A stretch of DNA of 64,000 nt from the NCBI RefSeq assembly GCF_050320395.1, contig NZ_CP144459.1, positions 1,364,001 through 1,428,000 on the forward strand. Reading direction: 5' to 3'. Of this stretch, positions 1 to 9,321 are shown piece by piece (position 1 is the first letter of the stretch; each line of letters begins with the position of its first letter). The notes under the pieces were generated by a model. The model did no database searches, was not told the DNA's origin, and was given only the letters and a program-made list of their open reading frames with translations. This DNA comes from Treponema_C sp050320395 (GTDB taxonomy: Bacteria; Spirochaetota; Spirochaetia; Treponematales; Treponemataceae). The translations under genes were made by a program, and so were the position numbers.

Positions 1-1185
1 GCCGAGCGTTCTTTTTTGCGCGGTGTATCGGCTCGGCCTTTGTTTTTACATTCGGTTCAAAAAGAAGGATTTTTTTCATGGGCATCGCTTAAGGCCGGCG
101 AAGACGTTTGCGTAAAAAGCGTTTTGTCATCGGATATTATACGGGAACGGATCTTGCAATATGCGTGCGATCCGGTTTCGGGTAAAATCAAGGTGTCCGC
201 AAGCGATTTAAACTCTTTTTATACCTGTCCGCTTTACTGGCTTTTTTCCCGTGTTCTTCGTATCCGAGAATACACTGCCGATGCTTCGCTTATTGACAAT
301 GTCTTTATAGGAACGCTGTACCACGAAATTATACAGCGCGTCCTTAATACTTATAAAAAGAAGGCTCTTCCTCTTTTATTGGAAGACGGAAAAATCCCTT
401 CCGATACGCTTTTTGCTCTTAAAACCTTTACCCGCGAAGTCATAGAGGGCCTTCCCGCTTCCTGCCGCCTTACAAACGATGTAAGCCCGCTTACGCTCGA
501 AAGCTTTCGTATACAGGAAGCTTCCATTGTGCAAAAATTGACGGACTTTTTTTATGAGTTTATCTGTTGGTTTTCGGGGTTTTCGGTATGCGATACGGAA
601 AAAGCCTTACAGCTTGAAAGTGAAAACGCCCTTTTTAAAGGACAAATTGACTGTGTGCTGACAAATGCGGCGGACGACTCGGTGTGCATTGTTGATTTTA
701 AAACGGGAAAGGTGCCGAAATTTACGAAATGCATAAAACTGCCTGAAGGAACATTAAGCGATTTTCAGCTTGCGTCCTATATAAGGCTCTATGAAAACGC
801 ACACGGGGGTGCACATGCAGGTGCTCATACGAAAATCGATACGGCGGCTTTTTTCAGCATACACAAAAAAGAACTCTCGGTTATTGTCGGTTCGCTTGTT
901 TCTCCCGTTACGGGTAAAAAAAAGCCTTACTGCAGTACCCGTATTTTACCGCGTGACGGATTTTATGCCGACGGTGTTTCTTCGGTGGACGGAACTTTAC
1001 AGGCGCTTGAAGAGGCTGCACAGGCATACACGGCCTCTGTTTTGCAGGCGGATTTACCTCTTTTTACGGATATTCGCGCTCGAAGACATTTTCCCGACGG
1101 GAGCGAAGTGCCCTATAAAACCTGCGCAGATTGCGCTTACAAGGCTTTGTGCCGTACCGCTTATAATTTAGGGAGAAAATCATGA
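1..1185 (+). CDS. addB: AddB-like PD-(D/E)XK nuclease, C-terminal part (5' end outside window)
   Basis: The frame is open from base 1, so this is the C-terminal ~394 residues of a longer protein. It carries a RecB-family nuclease domain: a GTLYHEI segment, then a QID...VDFKTGK catalytic core (Asp and Lys) and a following FQLASY helix. A cysteine in FYTCPLYW plus three more in CADCAYKALC near the C-terminus match the four-cysteine iron-sulfur staple known from AddB and related nucleases. It overlaps the AddA-like gene by 4 bases (ATGA), so the two are co-translated. The pair would form a double-strand-break resection helicase-nuclease feeding RecA. The N-terminal helicase-like half cannot be checked here; a stand-alone RecB-like nuclease is the alternative. 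Confidence 0.75.
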   Translation, partial: AERSFLRGVSARPLFLHSVQKEGFFSWASLKAGEDVCVKSVLSSDIIRERILQYACDPVSGKIKVSASDLNSFYTCPLYWLFSRVLRIREYTADASLIDNVFIGTLYHEIIQRVLNTYKKKALPLLLEDGKIPSDTLFALKTFTREVIEGLPASCRLTNDVSPLTLESFRIQEASIVQKLTDFFYEFICWFSGFSVCDTEKALQLESENALFKGQIDCVLTNAADDSVCIVDFKTGKVPKFTKCIKLPEGTLSDFQLASYIRLYENAHGGAHAGAHTKIDTAAFFSIHKKELSVIVGSLVSPVTGKKKPYCSTRILPRDGFYADGVSSVDGTLQALEEAAQAYTASVLQADLPLFTDIRARRHFPDGSEVPYKTCADCAYKALCRTAYNLGRKS

Positions 1186-4100
1186 CAGCCGCGCAGACAA
1201 CTCAAAGCTTACATCCTCTTTTGGAGGAGGGCTTAAATGAAGAACAGAGACAAGCGGTTATGTGTTCGCACAATGCCGTCATTGCGGCGGGGGCGGGTTC
1301 CGGAAAAACCTTTGTTTTTGCGCGCCGCTTTGTACACTTGATTGTCGACAAGGGCTATGATATTGAATCGATACTCGCGCTAACCTTTACAAATAAAGCC
1401 GCCTCTGAAATGTATGAACGTATTTACAAAACTTTAAAAACGCTTGCGCCTTCAAATGCTCTTGCTCAAAAAGCCCTTGCGGACTTTCACAAAGCGCGCA
1501 TTCAAACGATGGATTCTTACTGCGCTTCCGTTTTGCGCTCCTGTTCGCGTTTGTACGGTATCCGTCCCGACTTTGTTACCGATGTTCAAAAAATAAAAGA
1601 ATACGTTTCCAAAGAGGCCCTTTTATTTGCCCTGGAGCACAGAAAAAATCAGGCCCTGCAAAGCTTATGCTCTTTTTCTTCCGTAGATGCGATAGCCCGC
1701 GATTTTTTTGCGGCCGCCGTTTTACGCTATTCGGTTCTCGGTGATCCCTTTGATTTCGAAAGGGCTATAGACAATCAAATTAACATCATCACGGAAAGCT
1801 GGAAAAGCGGCATGGCCCTTGTCGAAGAAAACGTATCTTGCCTTGCAGAACTTGCCGGTTCGGCTAAAGAAGATGAGCGTTCAAACTCACGTTTATCCGT
1901 TAAAGAACTTATACGGGTTCTCGAAGAAAACAGCATGTCTTCGGATTTTATTTTTAACTTTCTCTGCGCTTTCCGTAATAAAACCGGAGGCGGTGAAAAA
2001 GACGAACCGAGCGCCCCGCTGAGTACAAAATTAACCGCTTTTTTTGAAAGCCTGTATACCCTTAAAAGCGGCCGTGCTGTGGGCAAAAAAAAGCCCTTTG
2101 TTTCGGCTCTTCGCAGTGCCTATGCTTCTTTGTCGGCTGCGGCAAATTATGTGCTGCATTTTTCGGATATGTGCTCTCTTATTCCTTTGTTGACCGAATT
2201 TGAATCACGGGTAAACGGGTGGAAACGTGTTTCGGGTACCCTTGCTTTTGCCGATATTTCTTCTCTTGCCCTGAAAATATTAATTGAACAGCCGCAGTTC
2301 CGCCGAAGCGAAAAAGAGCGGAGCCGCTGTATTATGATAGACGAGTTTCAGGACAATAACCGGCAGCAGCGCGATATGCTTTTTTTGCTTGCCGAACGTC
2401 CGGAGCGGAATGAAAAATCCGTACCGAAAGCAGCGGATTTATGCCCCGATAAATTGTTTTTTGTAGGAGACGAAAAACAGTCGATTTATTTGTTCCGCGG
2501 TGCCGATGTTTCGGTGTTCAGAAAATTAAAAGCCGATTTATCGGATAGGGGAGCTTCTCTTGCTAAAAACTACCGTTCATCGCCTGAGCTTATTGCAGCC
2601 TTTAACCGCTTTTTCGGCGGGTATTCCGATAGACCGAATACGGCTGAAAAAAGTCCCTATGCCGTTTTTTTGCAAAAAGAAAGCCTTTTACCCGGAGCCG
2701 AGTTTCCGCTTTTTGAAGCCGAATATACGCGTGCCCTTGCAGGACGTAAAGAAGATTCTTCGCAAGATTTTTGTGCGCCGATTCACTTTTTTTTACTGCG
2801 TACAAACGGATTGCCGGATGAAGAGGAGACCGAAGACGGCGACACGGAAGAAGGTATAGGTGCGGATGAAAATGAAGCCGTTTTTACCGCTTCAAAAATC
2901 GCCTCTCTTATCCGTGAGGGAACGAAGGCCGAAGATATAGCGGTTTTGTTCCGTTCATATTCGCGCCAGTATTTATACGAAAAACATTTGCGTTTACAGG
3001 GCGTTCCCTATAGTTCCGAAACCGTAACCGGCTTTTTTTCGGATGCGCCCGTAAACGACATATATTATTTTTTACGGTTAATTGTGTATCCTCGCGATTT
3101 TCATGCATTTGCGGCCGTTCTTGCTTCTCCCTTTGTCAGGCTTTCGCACGGGGCCGTTTTATCCTGTATGGAAGCTGCACAAAGAATTCCCCGCGAAAGT
3201 CTTTCGATGCTTTTTACGGAAGAAACGGGGAGGGTTCTTGAAGGAGAAGAAGCTTTGCGCTTTAACTCGGGCTTGGATTTGTACAATCGTGTCCGCCTGT
3301 GTGCCGCCGATTCTCTTTGTACCGATCTTATCGATGAACTTTGGTACCGTGCCGGATACCGCTATGAAACCCTGTATACGGAAGACGGTGCGCTTTTTGC
3401 CGAGCTGTACGATTATTTGTACGAACTTGCGCGCACCGCCGATTTAAACGGAAAAAAACCGGCCGCTTTTATAGAAACCCTTGCCGAATTGTCGGTTAAT
3501 CGGGACAGACTTCAGGATACCGATATTCCGCTTGAGCGCTCCGGTGCCGTGCGCTTAATGAGTATTCATAAAAGCAAGGGGTTGGAATTCCCTATTGTGT
3601 TTATCTGCGGCGCTTCATCAAGGGGGCGCGGTACAATAAACGAAGATAAACTCTATGTGGATACGGATAAAAATATATCGTTTAATTTTCCTCCTGTTAC
3701 GAGTATACGCGAGTGCGGAAAAAATATTTTTTTCGATTCGATGGGAAATATACTCAAACAAAAAGCCGAAGCCGAATTGCGCCGCCTTTTATATGTCGCC
3801 TTTACGCGTGCCGAACGCGAAGTCTATATATGCGCTTCTTATACTTTAAATAAAGATGCACAAACCGTTTTGGAAGCCCTGTCGGATGAACATGCGGAAT
3901 ATGCAGGCAATGACGATTTTCTCCTGCGGGATGAACTTGCAGCCCTGTTTACCGCTTGGACTCAAAAAGCGAAAAAGAATGCCGAAGGCTATTCCGTTAC
4001 GAATCCCGAATTATGCGTTCCCAAGGATACGTTTTTCTCCTTTTTGCTGCCTGTTATCGTTTCCCTCTGTGCGGATTTTAAAGACCGTCCGCAGGAGCTT

Positions 4101-4985
4101 CCGTTTACCCTGAACCGTATTCCTCTTATGAACAGGGAAGATATGTTCAAACTTAGCGATAAAAATGCCGCTGAAAAAGATTCGGAAAAACAAAAAAATA
4201 CCGCTGAACGCATAGCCGCACTCAAAGCAGTATACGATGACATCCCCTGTATTCAAACTCCCGTTTCGGAAAGTCCCTACCGCAGCCCCTCGCAGCTTTC
4301 TTTGGCGTATTCAGCTGTCTCGTCCGCCGAAGATACCGCTTCCGCCGACGTTTTTTTTACAGCTGCTCCTGCTCCCGATGCGCGGGAAGGGGCATCATAT
4401 TCCGAGGTGGACGATATAGTGCGCTCGTTTTCAAACGGAGAATTTGCATATAATCATTTCGGAACGATTGCCCATGCCTTTACCGAAGCGGCTTTTACCG
4501 GCCTTGAACCTCGGGTTCCGCCCGAAACCGTCTATGCTCTCAGTGAAGCGCAAAAAAAGACGGTTTATGCCGCCGCAAAAAAAATGGCCGAAAGCTTTAT
4601 TCAATCCGATTTGGGAAAACAGGCCCAAAGCGCCGTATGGCGCAAAAACGAGTATTCGTTTAAATTGCGCCTCTTTGACACCGTTTCCCGCTCCGCTTCC
4701 GATTCGGCTTATCTTATTTTAAACGGACAAATCGACTTGATTTTTGAAAGCGAAGACGGCATTGTAACGGTGCTCGATTTTAAAACGGATGCGTACGAAA
4801 ATCCTGATGATTATGTTTTACAGCTTGCCGCTTACCGCCGCGCGGCTTCGGTTATCCGCAATAAGGCTTTTTCAAAAGTAAAAACGTATGTGTATTATTT
4901 ACGAAGCGGCAATATTGCCGACATTGGCGGGCAAACGGAAAATGCGGATTTAAGCAAAGCTGTTTTTCATACGAACGGTGAGTAA
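1182..4985 (+). CDS. addA: AddA-like UvrD/Rep family helicase-nuclease
   Basis: A 1267-aa superfamily 1A helicase with a C-terminal nuclease. Motifs appear in order: Walker A AGAGSGKT (about residue 37), TFTNKAASEM (Ia), MIDEFQD (II), GDEKQSIYLFRGA (III), NYRSS (IV), MSIHKSKGLEFP (V), LLYVAFTRA (VI). The C-terminus has a second PD-(D/E)XK domain: HAFTEAAF, then QIDLIFE, LDFKTD and QLAAYRRA. Length and domain order fit AddA. It starts at ATG 1182 inside the stop of the upstream AddB-like gene. Known role of the family: unwinding and degrading DNA ends for recombination repair. The convergent downstream gene is separated by a palindromic terminator. Confidence 0.9.
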   Translation: MTAAQTTQSLHPLLEEGLNEEQRQAVMCSHNAVIAAGAGSGKTFVFARRFVHLIVDKGYDIESILALTFTNKAASEMYERIYKTLKTLAPSNALAQKALADFHKARIQTMDSYCASVLRSCSRLYGIRPDFVTDVQKIKEYVSKEALLFALEHRKNQALQSLCSFSSVDAIARDFFAAAVLRYSVLGDPFDFERAIDNQINIITESWKSGMALVEENVSCLAELAGSAKEDERSNSRLSVKELIRVLEENSMSSDFIFNFLCAFRNKTGGGEKDEPSAPLSTKLTAFFESLYTLKSGRAVGKKKPFVSALRSAYASLSAAANYVLHFSDMCSLIPLLTEFESRVNGWKRVSGTLAFADISSLALKILIEQPQFRRSEKERSRCIMIDEFQDNNRQQRDMLFLLAERPERNEKSVPKAADLCPDKLFFVGDEKQSIYLFRGADVSVFRKLKADLSDRGASLAKNYRSSPELIAAFNRFFGGYSDRPNTAEKSPYAVFLQKESLLPGAEFPLFEAEYTRALAGRKEDSSQDFCAPIHFFLLRTNGLPDEEETEDGDTEEGIGADENEAVFTASKIASLIREGTKAEDIAVLFRSYSRQYLYEKHLRLQGVPYSSETVTGFFSDAPVNDIYYFLRLIVYPRDFHAFAAVLASPFVRLSHGAVLSCMEAAQRIPRESLSMLFTEETGRVLEGEEALRFNSGLDLYNRVRLCAADSLCTDLIDELWYRAGYRYETLYTEDGALFAELYDYLYELARTADLNGKKPAAFIETLAELSVNRDRLQDTDIPLERSGAVRLMSIHKSKGLEFPIVFICGASSRGRGTINEDKLYVDTDKNISFNFPPVTSIRECGKNIFFDSMGNILKQKAEAELRRLLYVAFTRAEREVYICASYTLNKDAQTVLEALSDEHAEYAGNDDFLLRDELAALFTAWTQKAKKNAEGYSVTNPELCVPKDTFFSFLLPVIVSLCADFKDRPQELPFTLNRIPLMNREDMFKLSDKNAAEKDSEKQKNTAERIAALKAVYDDIPCIQTPVSESPYRSPSQLSLAYSAVSSAEDTASADVFFTAAPAPDAREGASYSEVDDIVRSFSNGEFAYNHFGTIAHAFTEAAFTGLEPRVPPETVYALSEAQKKTVYAAAKKMAESFIQSDLGKQAQSAVWRKNEYSFKLRLFDTVSRSASDSAYLILNGQIDLIFESEDGIVTVLDFKTDAYENPDDYVLQLAAYRRAASVIRNKAFSKVKTYVYYLRSGNIADIGGQTENADLSKAVFHTNGE

Positions 4986-4995
4986 ACATTGCTTA

Positions 4996-5037
4996 GGGAA
5001 TCGGTATATTCCCGATAACTGCGGTAACCGCAGTTAT
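4996..5037. terminator. Bidirectional terminator between addA and the SanA-like gene
   Basis: Two hairpins lie between convergent stop codons. 4996-5013 is GGGAAT/ATTCCC with a 6-nt loop. 5015-5037 is a perfect 23-bp odd palindrome (11-bp arms ATAACTGCGGT/ACCGCAGTTAT around one A) that covers the stop codon of the minus-strand gene. The T-tract is weak on both sides, so its efficiency is uncertain. Confidence 0.6.
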
Positions 5038-5744
5038 TTATCTTCAAAGATATCCCAGGTTTTTAAGCCGCTTCCGCTTACGGGAATGGGCTCGCCGAGA
5101 AAGCGGGGTTTTCTTTGTACCGCCGTGTCCGCAAAGGCTTTTACACGCGCCAAATATTCGCGCAGCGCCCATGCAAACCGCAGGCGGTCGGCATATTTAT
5201 CTTCGCTCAGTGCGAGGGCATAGACTTCCAAACCGGATTTTCGCCCTATGTATACTGCGCGGTAGGCATGAAACTTTTGGGTTATAACGATAAGCTTTTC
5301 GGCTTTAAATATTTCGCGTGCACGATATAAGCTGTCGTAGGTATCGAAGCCTGCATGGTCAAGAAAGATACGGGTTCGGTCTATGTTCGGATTGTTTCGA
5401 AGTACATAGAGGCGCATAGCATTGACTTCATCGTACCATTTTTTGCCGTGATCGCCCGATAAAAGGAGGGCGGTACAAAATCCGTCTTTTATTCCCTCGT
5501 TATAACAGTCGATTCCCTCATCGACCCTGTCCTGTAATACGGTTGACAAACGGTTTCCGTGTACCATGGCCCCCAGCACGAGAGCAGTGTAACCGCCATT
5601 GTCCGCCGCAGCTTTTTTAAGTTCGCTTCGAGAGGTAAAGACATAGGGGGCCGCATAGCATACCGTGTAGATATTTACCGCCGCACTGAAAAGTGCAATG
5701 CATGCAATCAGGATAAGACAAATTCTCAATATTTTTTTAATCAC
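5034..5744 (-). CDS. SanA/YdcF-type DUF218 membrane protein
   Basis: A 236-aa protein with one N-terminal transmembrane helix (about residues 5-28) and a DUF218 domain: TALVLGAMVHGN, then an LLLSGDHG segment, then EVNAMRLYV, the spacing seen in SanA (linked to vancomycin exclusion in enterobacteria) and YdcF. The biochemical activity of the family is unclear; a role in envelope integrity is the usual assignment. It starts with GTG at 5744 and overlaps the Hsp33 stop codon by 4 bases (GTGA), so it is the second gene of an hslO operon. Confidence 0.8.
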   Translation of the reverse strand: MIKKILRICLILIACIALFSAAVNIYTVCYAAPYVFTSRSELKKAAADNGGYTALVLGAMVHGNRLSTVLQDRVDEGIDCYNEGIKDGFCTALLLSGDHGKKWYDEVNAMRLYVLRNNPNIDRTRIFLDHAGFDTYDSLYRAREIFKAEKLIVITQKFHAYRAVYIGRKSGLEVYALALSEDKYADRLRFAWALREYLARVKAFADTAVQRKPRFLGEPIPVSGSGLKTWDIFEDK

Positions 5745-6697
5745 AGCTCACTCACTTGAATCTTATATACGCTTGCGCAGTTATGACAGACAACCTCTAT
5801 GGGGTCGGTTTTACCGCTTTTGATATCGTCCAATTCGGCTTTCGGCAGTGTGCGTATCGACTCGATATACCGCTCTTTTGAGCAGGGGCAGTCAAAAACA
5901 ATATCGCGTTCCAACACCGCTTGAGGATTGAATTCGCGGAATAAACCGTAGATGATGTCTTCGCGGTTTCCCTTTTCGGAAAACCACTGTCCCAGCGGCG
6001 GGCATGCTGTAAAAGCGTTTTCCATGCGCCGTATTAAATCGTCCCGGTCTTCCCGTCGGCTGAGGGCCGGATGAGCGTTTTTTGGGGCGGTGTAAGATAT
6101 GCCTCCTTGGGACGGCATTACCTGAACGAATAAGCCTCCCGCTCCGATCACACGTCCTTCTTTGTCAAGCTGTATGCCCGTATTGAAGGCCGTATAAATC
6201 TGTTCGGATTGGTGAAAATACCAGGCCAAGTCCTGCGCGATATTGCGGTGTTTTATTTCAACCACTCCCGTTTGAACTTTAGGAGCCTTACCTTCGTGTG
6301 CTTCCGGATAACGGGTAATGCTGATTGTTCCCTCTCCGAAAAAGGGGGCAAGATCCCAGCTTTCCAGGGGCTTATCGATGGGAATCATATTTTGCAAAAG
6401 GAAGCCGCGTACATAGCCTGCAGAGTCGGCTTCTACCGAAAACCCCGCCAGAGGTCCGTTTGTATCGCAGCGGAATTTCAAGTGTTCGCGCCCCTTCATG
6501 GTTTGAATCATAAGGGCGGCACAAAGGCTTGCCTGTCCCAAAATCATGGTTTCCAATATGCCGCTTTTATGCTGGGCGCGCATTTGATTTACAAAACGGG
6601 TACCGTGGAACAGGGCTCCGCGGAAAAGGCCGTCGGCTGCTATAAAAACGGTCATACCGTCTTTTTCAAGGCTTTCAATGCGTTTTTTTAAAACCAT
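5741..6697 (-). CDS. hslO: Redox-regulated chaperone Hsp33
   Basis: Hsp33 family holdase activated by oxidation. The C-terminal zinc switch is visible as CPC (near residue 270) and CHNC about 30 residues later. The N-terminal domain matches the family (GLFRGALFHGTRF, LCAALMIQTMKG). The frame is open up to a TTG at 6757, with ATGs at 6730, 6721 and 6697. I chose 6697 (318 aa) because the family starts close to this point and a weak GGA lies upstream; 6721 is also possible. Under oxidative stress the cysteines release zinc and the protein binds unfolding clients. It is followed by the SanA-like gene with a 4-base overlap. Confidence 0.9.
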   Translation of the reverse strand: MVLKKRIESLEKDGMTVFIAADGLFRGALFHGTRFVNQMRAQHKSGILETMILGQASLCAALMIQTMKGREHLKFRCDTNGPLAGFSVEADSAGYVRGFLLQNMIPIDKPLESWDLAPFFGEGTISITRYPEAHEGKAPKVQTGVVEIKHRNIAQDLAWYFHQSEQIYTAFNTGIQLDKEGRVIGAGGLFVQVMPSQGGISYTAPKNAHPALSRREDRDDLIRRMENAFTACPPLGQWFSEKGNREDIIYGLFREFNPQAVLERDIVFDCPCSKERYIESIRTLPKAELDDIKSGKTDPIEVVCHNCASVYKIQVSEL

Positions 6698-6909
6698 GTC
6701 GTTGATTTCCGCTTTTATCATACATAACATAGTAACAAAATCGGCGGAATAGGGCAATACTTACTTGACAGGAGATGAAAGTCGTAGTACGCTTAAATAT
6801 AACATACGTTTTCTTAAAAACTATATCCGTGTACTCATGTTGTTTCAGGTTACATACGGGAGTCTCAAGCGAACGTGGTTTTGCTGTCTTGGGCAGTATG
6901 TAAATAACG

Positions 6910-6941
6910 GGACGGGGAAAACAGGGTGTATTTTACCGTCC
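6910..6941 (+). promoter_or_regulatory. 5' leader hairpin of the RRM protein gene
   Basis: GGACGG (6910-6915) can pair with CCGTCC (6936-6941), closing a loop directly before the Shine-Dalgarno GAGAGGA (6942-6948). This would place the ribosome site at the base of a stem. A regulatory role is inferred. Confidence 0.35.
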
Positions 6942-6954
6942 GAGAGGAATGAAA

Positions 6955-7260
6955 ATGGCTCAAAAAATTTATGTCGGTAACATGAATTACGGTACTACGG
7001 AAGATTCTTTAAAAAACGCTTTTTCTCAGTACGGTGAAGTGGTATCCGCGGTTGTTATTAAAGACCGCTTTACGGATCAATCAAAGGGTTTCGGCTTTGT
7101 GGAAATGGCTGAAGAATCTGCTGCCCGCGAAGCGATAGCCGCATTAAACGGTACCGAATTTGAAGGAAGACGTATCCGTGTAAATGAAGCGGAAGATAAG
7201 CCGCGCAATCCGCGCCCGCGTCCTGCATATAACCGTCCCGCAGGCGAAGCCGCTTATTGA
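6955..7260 (+). CDS. RRM-type RNA-binding protein
   Basis: A 101-aa protein with a single RNA recognition motif filling residues 4-80: RNP2 is IYVGNM and RNP1 is KGFGFVEM. A short basic, proline-rich tail follows (RNPRPRP). This resembles the small cold-inducible Rbp proteins found in cyanobacteria and spirochaetes, which bind RNA and act as chaperones. An ATG at 6949 sits almost on the Shine-Dalgarno GAGAGGA, so the ATG at 6955 (6-nt spacing) is the better start, giving MAQKIYVG. The gene stands alone, with a leader hairpin upstream and a terminator hairpin immediately downstream. Confidence 0.9.
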   Translation: MAQKIYVGNMNYGTTEDSLKNAFSQYGEVVSAVVIKDRFTDQSKGFGFVEMAEESAAREAIAALNGTEFEGRRIRVNEAEDKPRNPRPRPAYNRPAGEAAY

Positions 7261-7264
7261 AATT

Positions 7265-7290
7265 ACCGATTCGCTGAAAAACGAATCGGT
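7265..7290 (+). terminator. Terminator hairpin after the RRM gene
   Basis: A 9-bp perfect stem (ACCGATTCG/CGAATCGGT) with an 8-nt loop begins 5 bases after the stop codon. It is followed only by TTGT, so the T-tract is short. Confidence 0.6.
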
Positions 7291-7339
7291 TTGTCCGGAA
7301 CATAATCCTTGTTTGCGGAAGTTCCGGGTCTAAAAATAA

Positions 7340-7372
7340 AACCGCCGTTCTGCCGAAAAATGCCGCGGCGGT
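7340..7372 (+). terminator. Second hairpin, AACCGCCG/CGGCGGTT
   Basis: An 8-bp GC-rich perfect stem with an 18-nt loop, followed by ATTTGTTT, lies 20 bases before the start of the peptidase gene. It is either a second terminator for the RRM gene or an attenuator in the peptidase leader. Confidence 0.5.
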
Positions 7373-7392
7373 TATTTGTTTATCCTCGCATT

Positions 7393-8394
7393 ATGTCTTT
7401 TTTACCTCAGGAATTCAAAGATTTTATTGCTCCCGGCTGCAACCGCAGACTTTTTTTGGAAAGCGCGTTCAAACAATCGGGTATAGATTTTTATCCTATT
7501 TCAACCGGAGCCTGTGTCCATCTGTGCCTGAGATTTCCTTCGGCAGCATACAATTCTCTGTTTAAAATTAAAACGGTGCTGGTTCATTACGACCGTGCAG
7601 TCGGTAAGGGCGGCTCCTTTATTACTCCGGGGGCAAACGATAACTCCGCCGCAGTTTATCAGGTGTTGTCTTTTGCCCGCCGTCTTTCACGCGGTTCTTT
7701 AGTTCTTCCCGGCGGTGTACATAACATGAGGCTTATATTTACCGACGGAGAAGAGCTGGGCGGTCTTCCGTCCGCGCAGGATAATCGGCATGAGGGTGAA
7801 ATGCAGGGTGCTTTCGCTCTTGCAGCCCTTTTTAAAAAACTGGGAATCACCGATGATGAAGTATATGTCCTTGACGGATGCGGGCGGGGCGATGTTTTGG
7901 CCGTTTCGACAGCCGGGAAAAACAGTTCCGCATCTTCGGCCTTTACAAGAAAATTCGGTTTTTTGTTCGACCATGCCTGTGCTTTGGCGGCCGAAGCGTC
8001 TTCGGGAAAACATATATGTATTCCGGTTCCTTACAGTGACAATGCGGGTTTTTTAGCCTGCGGTATTCCCGCAGTCGCTCTTACCGTGCTTCCCTCCGAT
8101 GAATCATCCGTCTATATGCGCCGGCTGCAAAAGGACAAGGCCTTTGAGCGTGCCGTTATGAACCGCGGAGTTGCCGCCCACGGTGCGGGCTTTGTATATT
8201 CCCAAGAAACGGCTGCCCGTTTACGCGAGGCGGGTATAGACCCCGCCGAAGCCCTCTTGTTAAGCGAACAGCTTCCGCGCACATGGCGTTTAATGCATAC
8301 CCCTTATGACGATGAGGCGAGCTTAACCCCCGAAGCGTTTAAAATTATGGAGCGTTTTTTGGATATTCTTGCCTTAAGCCGCCGGTGTGCTTAA
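7393..8394 (+). CDS. M28-family-like zinc aminopeptidase
   Basis: A 333-aa protein. The metal-site motifs of peptidase family M28 are recognisable: PGANDNSA (bridging Asp), TDGEELG (catalytic Glu-Glu pair), a later Asp in VLDGCGRGD and YSDNAGF. I see no signal peptide, so it is probably cytoplasmic. The start is ATG 7393 (MSFLPQEF); an upstream in-frame extension to 7309 runs through the terminator-like hairpin and is unlikely to be coding. It converges with the DUF368 gene, and the two coding regions overlap by 4 bases. The substrate is unknown. Confidence 0.75.
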   Translation: MSFLPQEFKDFIAPGCNRRLFLESAFKQSGIDFYPISTGACVHLCLRFPSAAYNSLFKIKTVLVHYDRAVGKGGSFITPGANDNSAAVYQVLSFARRLSRGSLVLPGGVHNMRLIFTDGEELGGLPSAQDNRHEGEMQGAFALAALFKKLGITDDEVYVLDGCGRGDVLAVSTAGKNSSASSAFTRKFGFLFDHACALAAEASSGKHICIPVPYSDNAGFLACGIPAVALTVLPSDESSVYMRRLQKDKAFERAVMNRGVAAHGAGFVYSQETAARLREAGIDPAEALLLSEQLPRTWRLMHTPYDDEASLTPEAFKIMERFLDILALSRRCA

Positions 8395-9266
8395 GTGCGT
8401 GAACTTATGTATGAGGCGGCAGAGCCTGCAACAAAGAGTACAATCGAAAGAATCAATTCATTGTGTGCCGGAAGCCCCGGATAAAGAACTGCGAGGGAAC
8501 CTGCAACCAAGCCTAAAATTGCCGCATAGGTGTGGGCGGGAAATCGTTTTAAAAGGATTCTGATTACCGCAGCTCCTCCCAAAAGACCTGCAGCGGCTCC
8601 GAGGGCAACGGGAATCAGAATTGCGATATTCAAATCCGCAACCGCCTTGATAACGGTATTGTAGGTTCCGAATATCACCATTAAAAACGAGCCCGATATA
8701 CCGGGGATAATCATCGCCGCGGCGGCAAGGGCGGTACAGATAAACAGCTTTATCGATAAGGCTGCGCTCAAAACTGTTTGCGCTTCATGCATAAACTGCG
8801 AGCGGTTGGCGTATTTCATTGCGAGCATCAGGGCAAGGGCTGCAAAAAAGACTGCTCCGGCCGAACCGTAGCGTATAAAAGCGCAGGGCTTGCATGTTTG
8901 CCCGTCTTTTTGTACATTTGTACCGGTCGCGCAGCCGAGAAGCTGCATTTTTTTATAGGTTTGCGAAGCGATAAAGGGCAGGCTTCCTATAATAATTCCC
9001 ATAAAAAACCAGAGGGCTGCAAGAGGATAGAGCTCCAAAAAACGGTTTATAAGTTTACTGAAAATCAATATTCCCGAAGCTATACCGATTGCAAGGGGAA
9101 TCCAGAATTTCCGCATAGCGATGATTTTTTTGACGTTTAAGCCGATAAGTTCGATAAGCGAATCGTATATGCCGAATACGGCAGCCATGGTTCCTCCGGA
9201 TACGCCGGGAATCAAATTGGCAATGCCGAGTACAATGCCGATAAGGATAAGTTTAAGTATGTGCAT
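8391..9266 (-). CDS. DUF368 polytopic membrane protein (PopT-type undecaprenyl-phosphate transporter)
   Basis: A 291-aa protein with about eight hydrophobic segments and the paired DUF368 signatures: NLIPGVSGGTMA near residue 18 and MIIPGISGSFLM near residue 188. Members of this family have been reported to return the C55 lipid carrier to the cytoplasmic face. The loop around residues 110-125 holds three cysteines, two in a CKPC pattern, which I do not recall from the family. The start codon lies 8 nt after a TATAGT extended -10 box, so the mRNA is probably leaderless or nearly so. The lipid carrier it may recycle is needed by the glycan locus at the other end of the window. Confidence 0.85.
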   Translation of the reverse strand: MHILKLILIGIVLGIANLIPGVSGGTMAAVFGIYDSLIELIGLNVKKIIAMRKFWIPLAIGIASGILIFSKLINRFLELYPLAALWFFMGIIIGSLPFIASQTYKKMQLLGCATGTNVQKDGQTCKPCAFIRYGSAGAVFFAALALMLAMKYANRSQFMHEAQTVLSAALSIKLFICTALAAAAMIIPGISGSFLMVIFGTYNTVIKAVADLNIAILIPVALGAAAGLLGGAAVIRILLKRFPAHTYAAILGLVAGSLAVLYPGLPAHNELILSIVLFVAGSAASYISSRT

Positions 9267-9274
9267 GATGAGTT

Positions 9275-9283
9275 ACTATAGCA
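9275..9283 (-). promoter_or_regulatory. Extended -10 promoter of the DUF368 gene
   Basis: On the minus strand TATAGT (9275-9280) is preceded by TGC (9281-9283), and the ATG begins 8 nt downstream. There is no Shine-Dalgarno between them. Confidence 0.5.
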
Positions 9284-9321
9284 TAAAAAAATGAAGAATG
9301 TAAGCACCGGTTAGAAATGGC

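Noticed and set aside
6209..6691. 160-codon plus-strand frame opposite hslO
   Set aside because: Antisense shadow of a well-supported gene, with no ribosome site or family match.
6765..6980. 71-codon plus-strand frame before the RRM gene, with TTGACA at 6765
   Set aside because: It overlaps the RRM start, resembles no protein, and the TTGACA lacks a good -10 at 17 bp, so I do not call a gene or a firm promoter.
7309..7392. N-terminal extension of the M28-like peptidase
   Set aside because: It is encoded by the GC-rich hairpin region and has no Shine-Dalgarno; ATG 7393 fits the fold.
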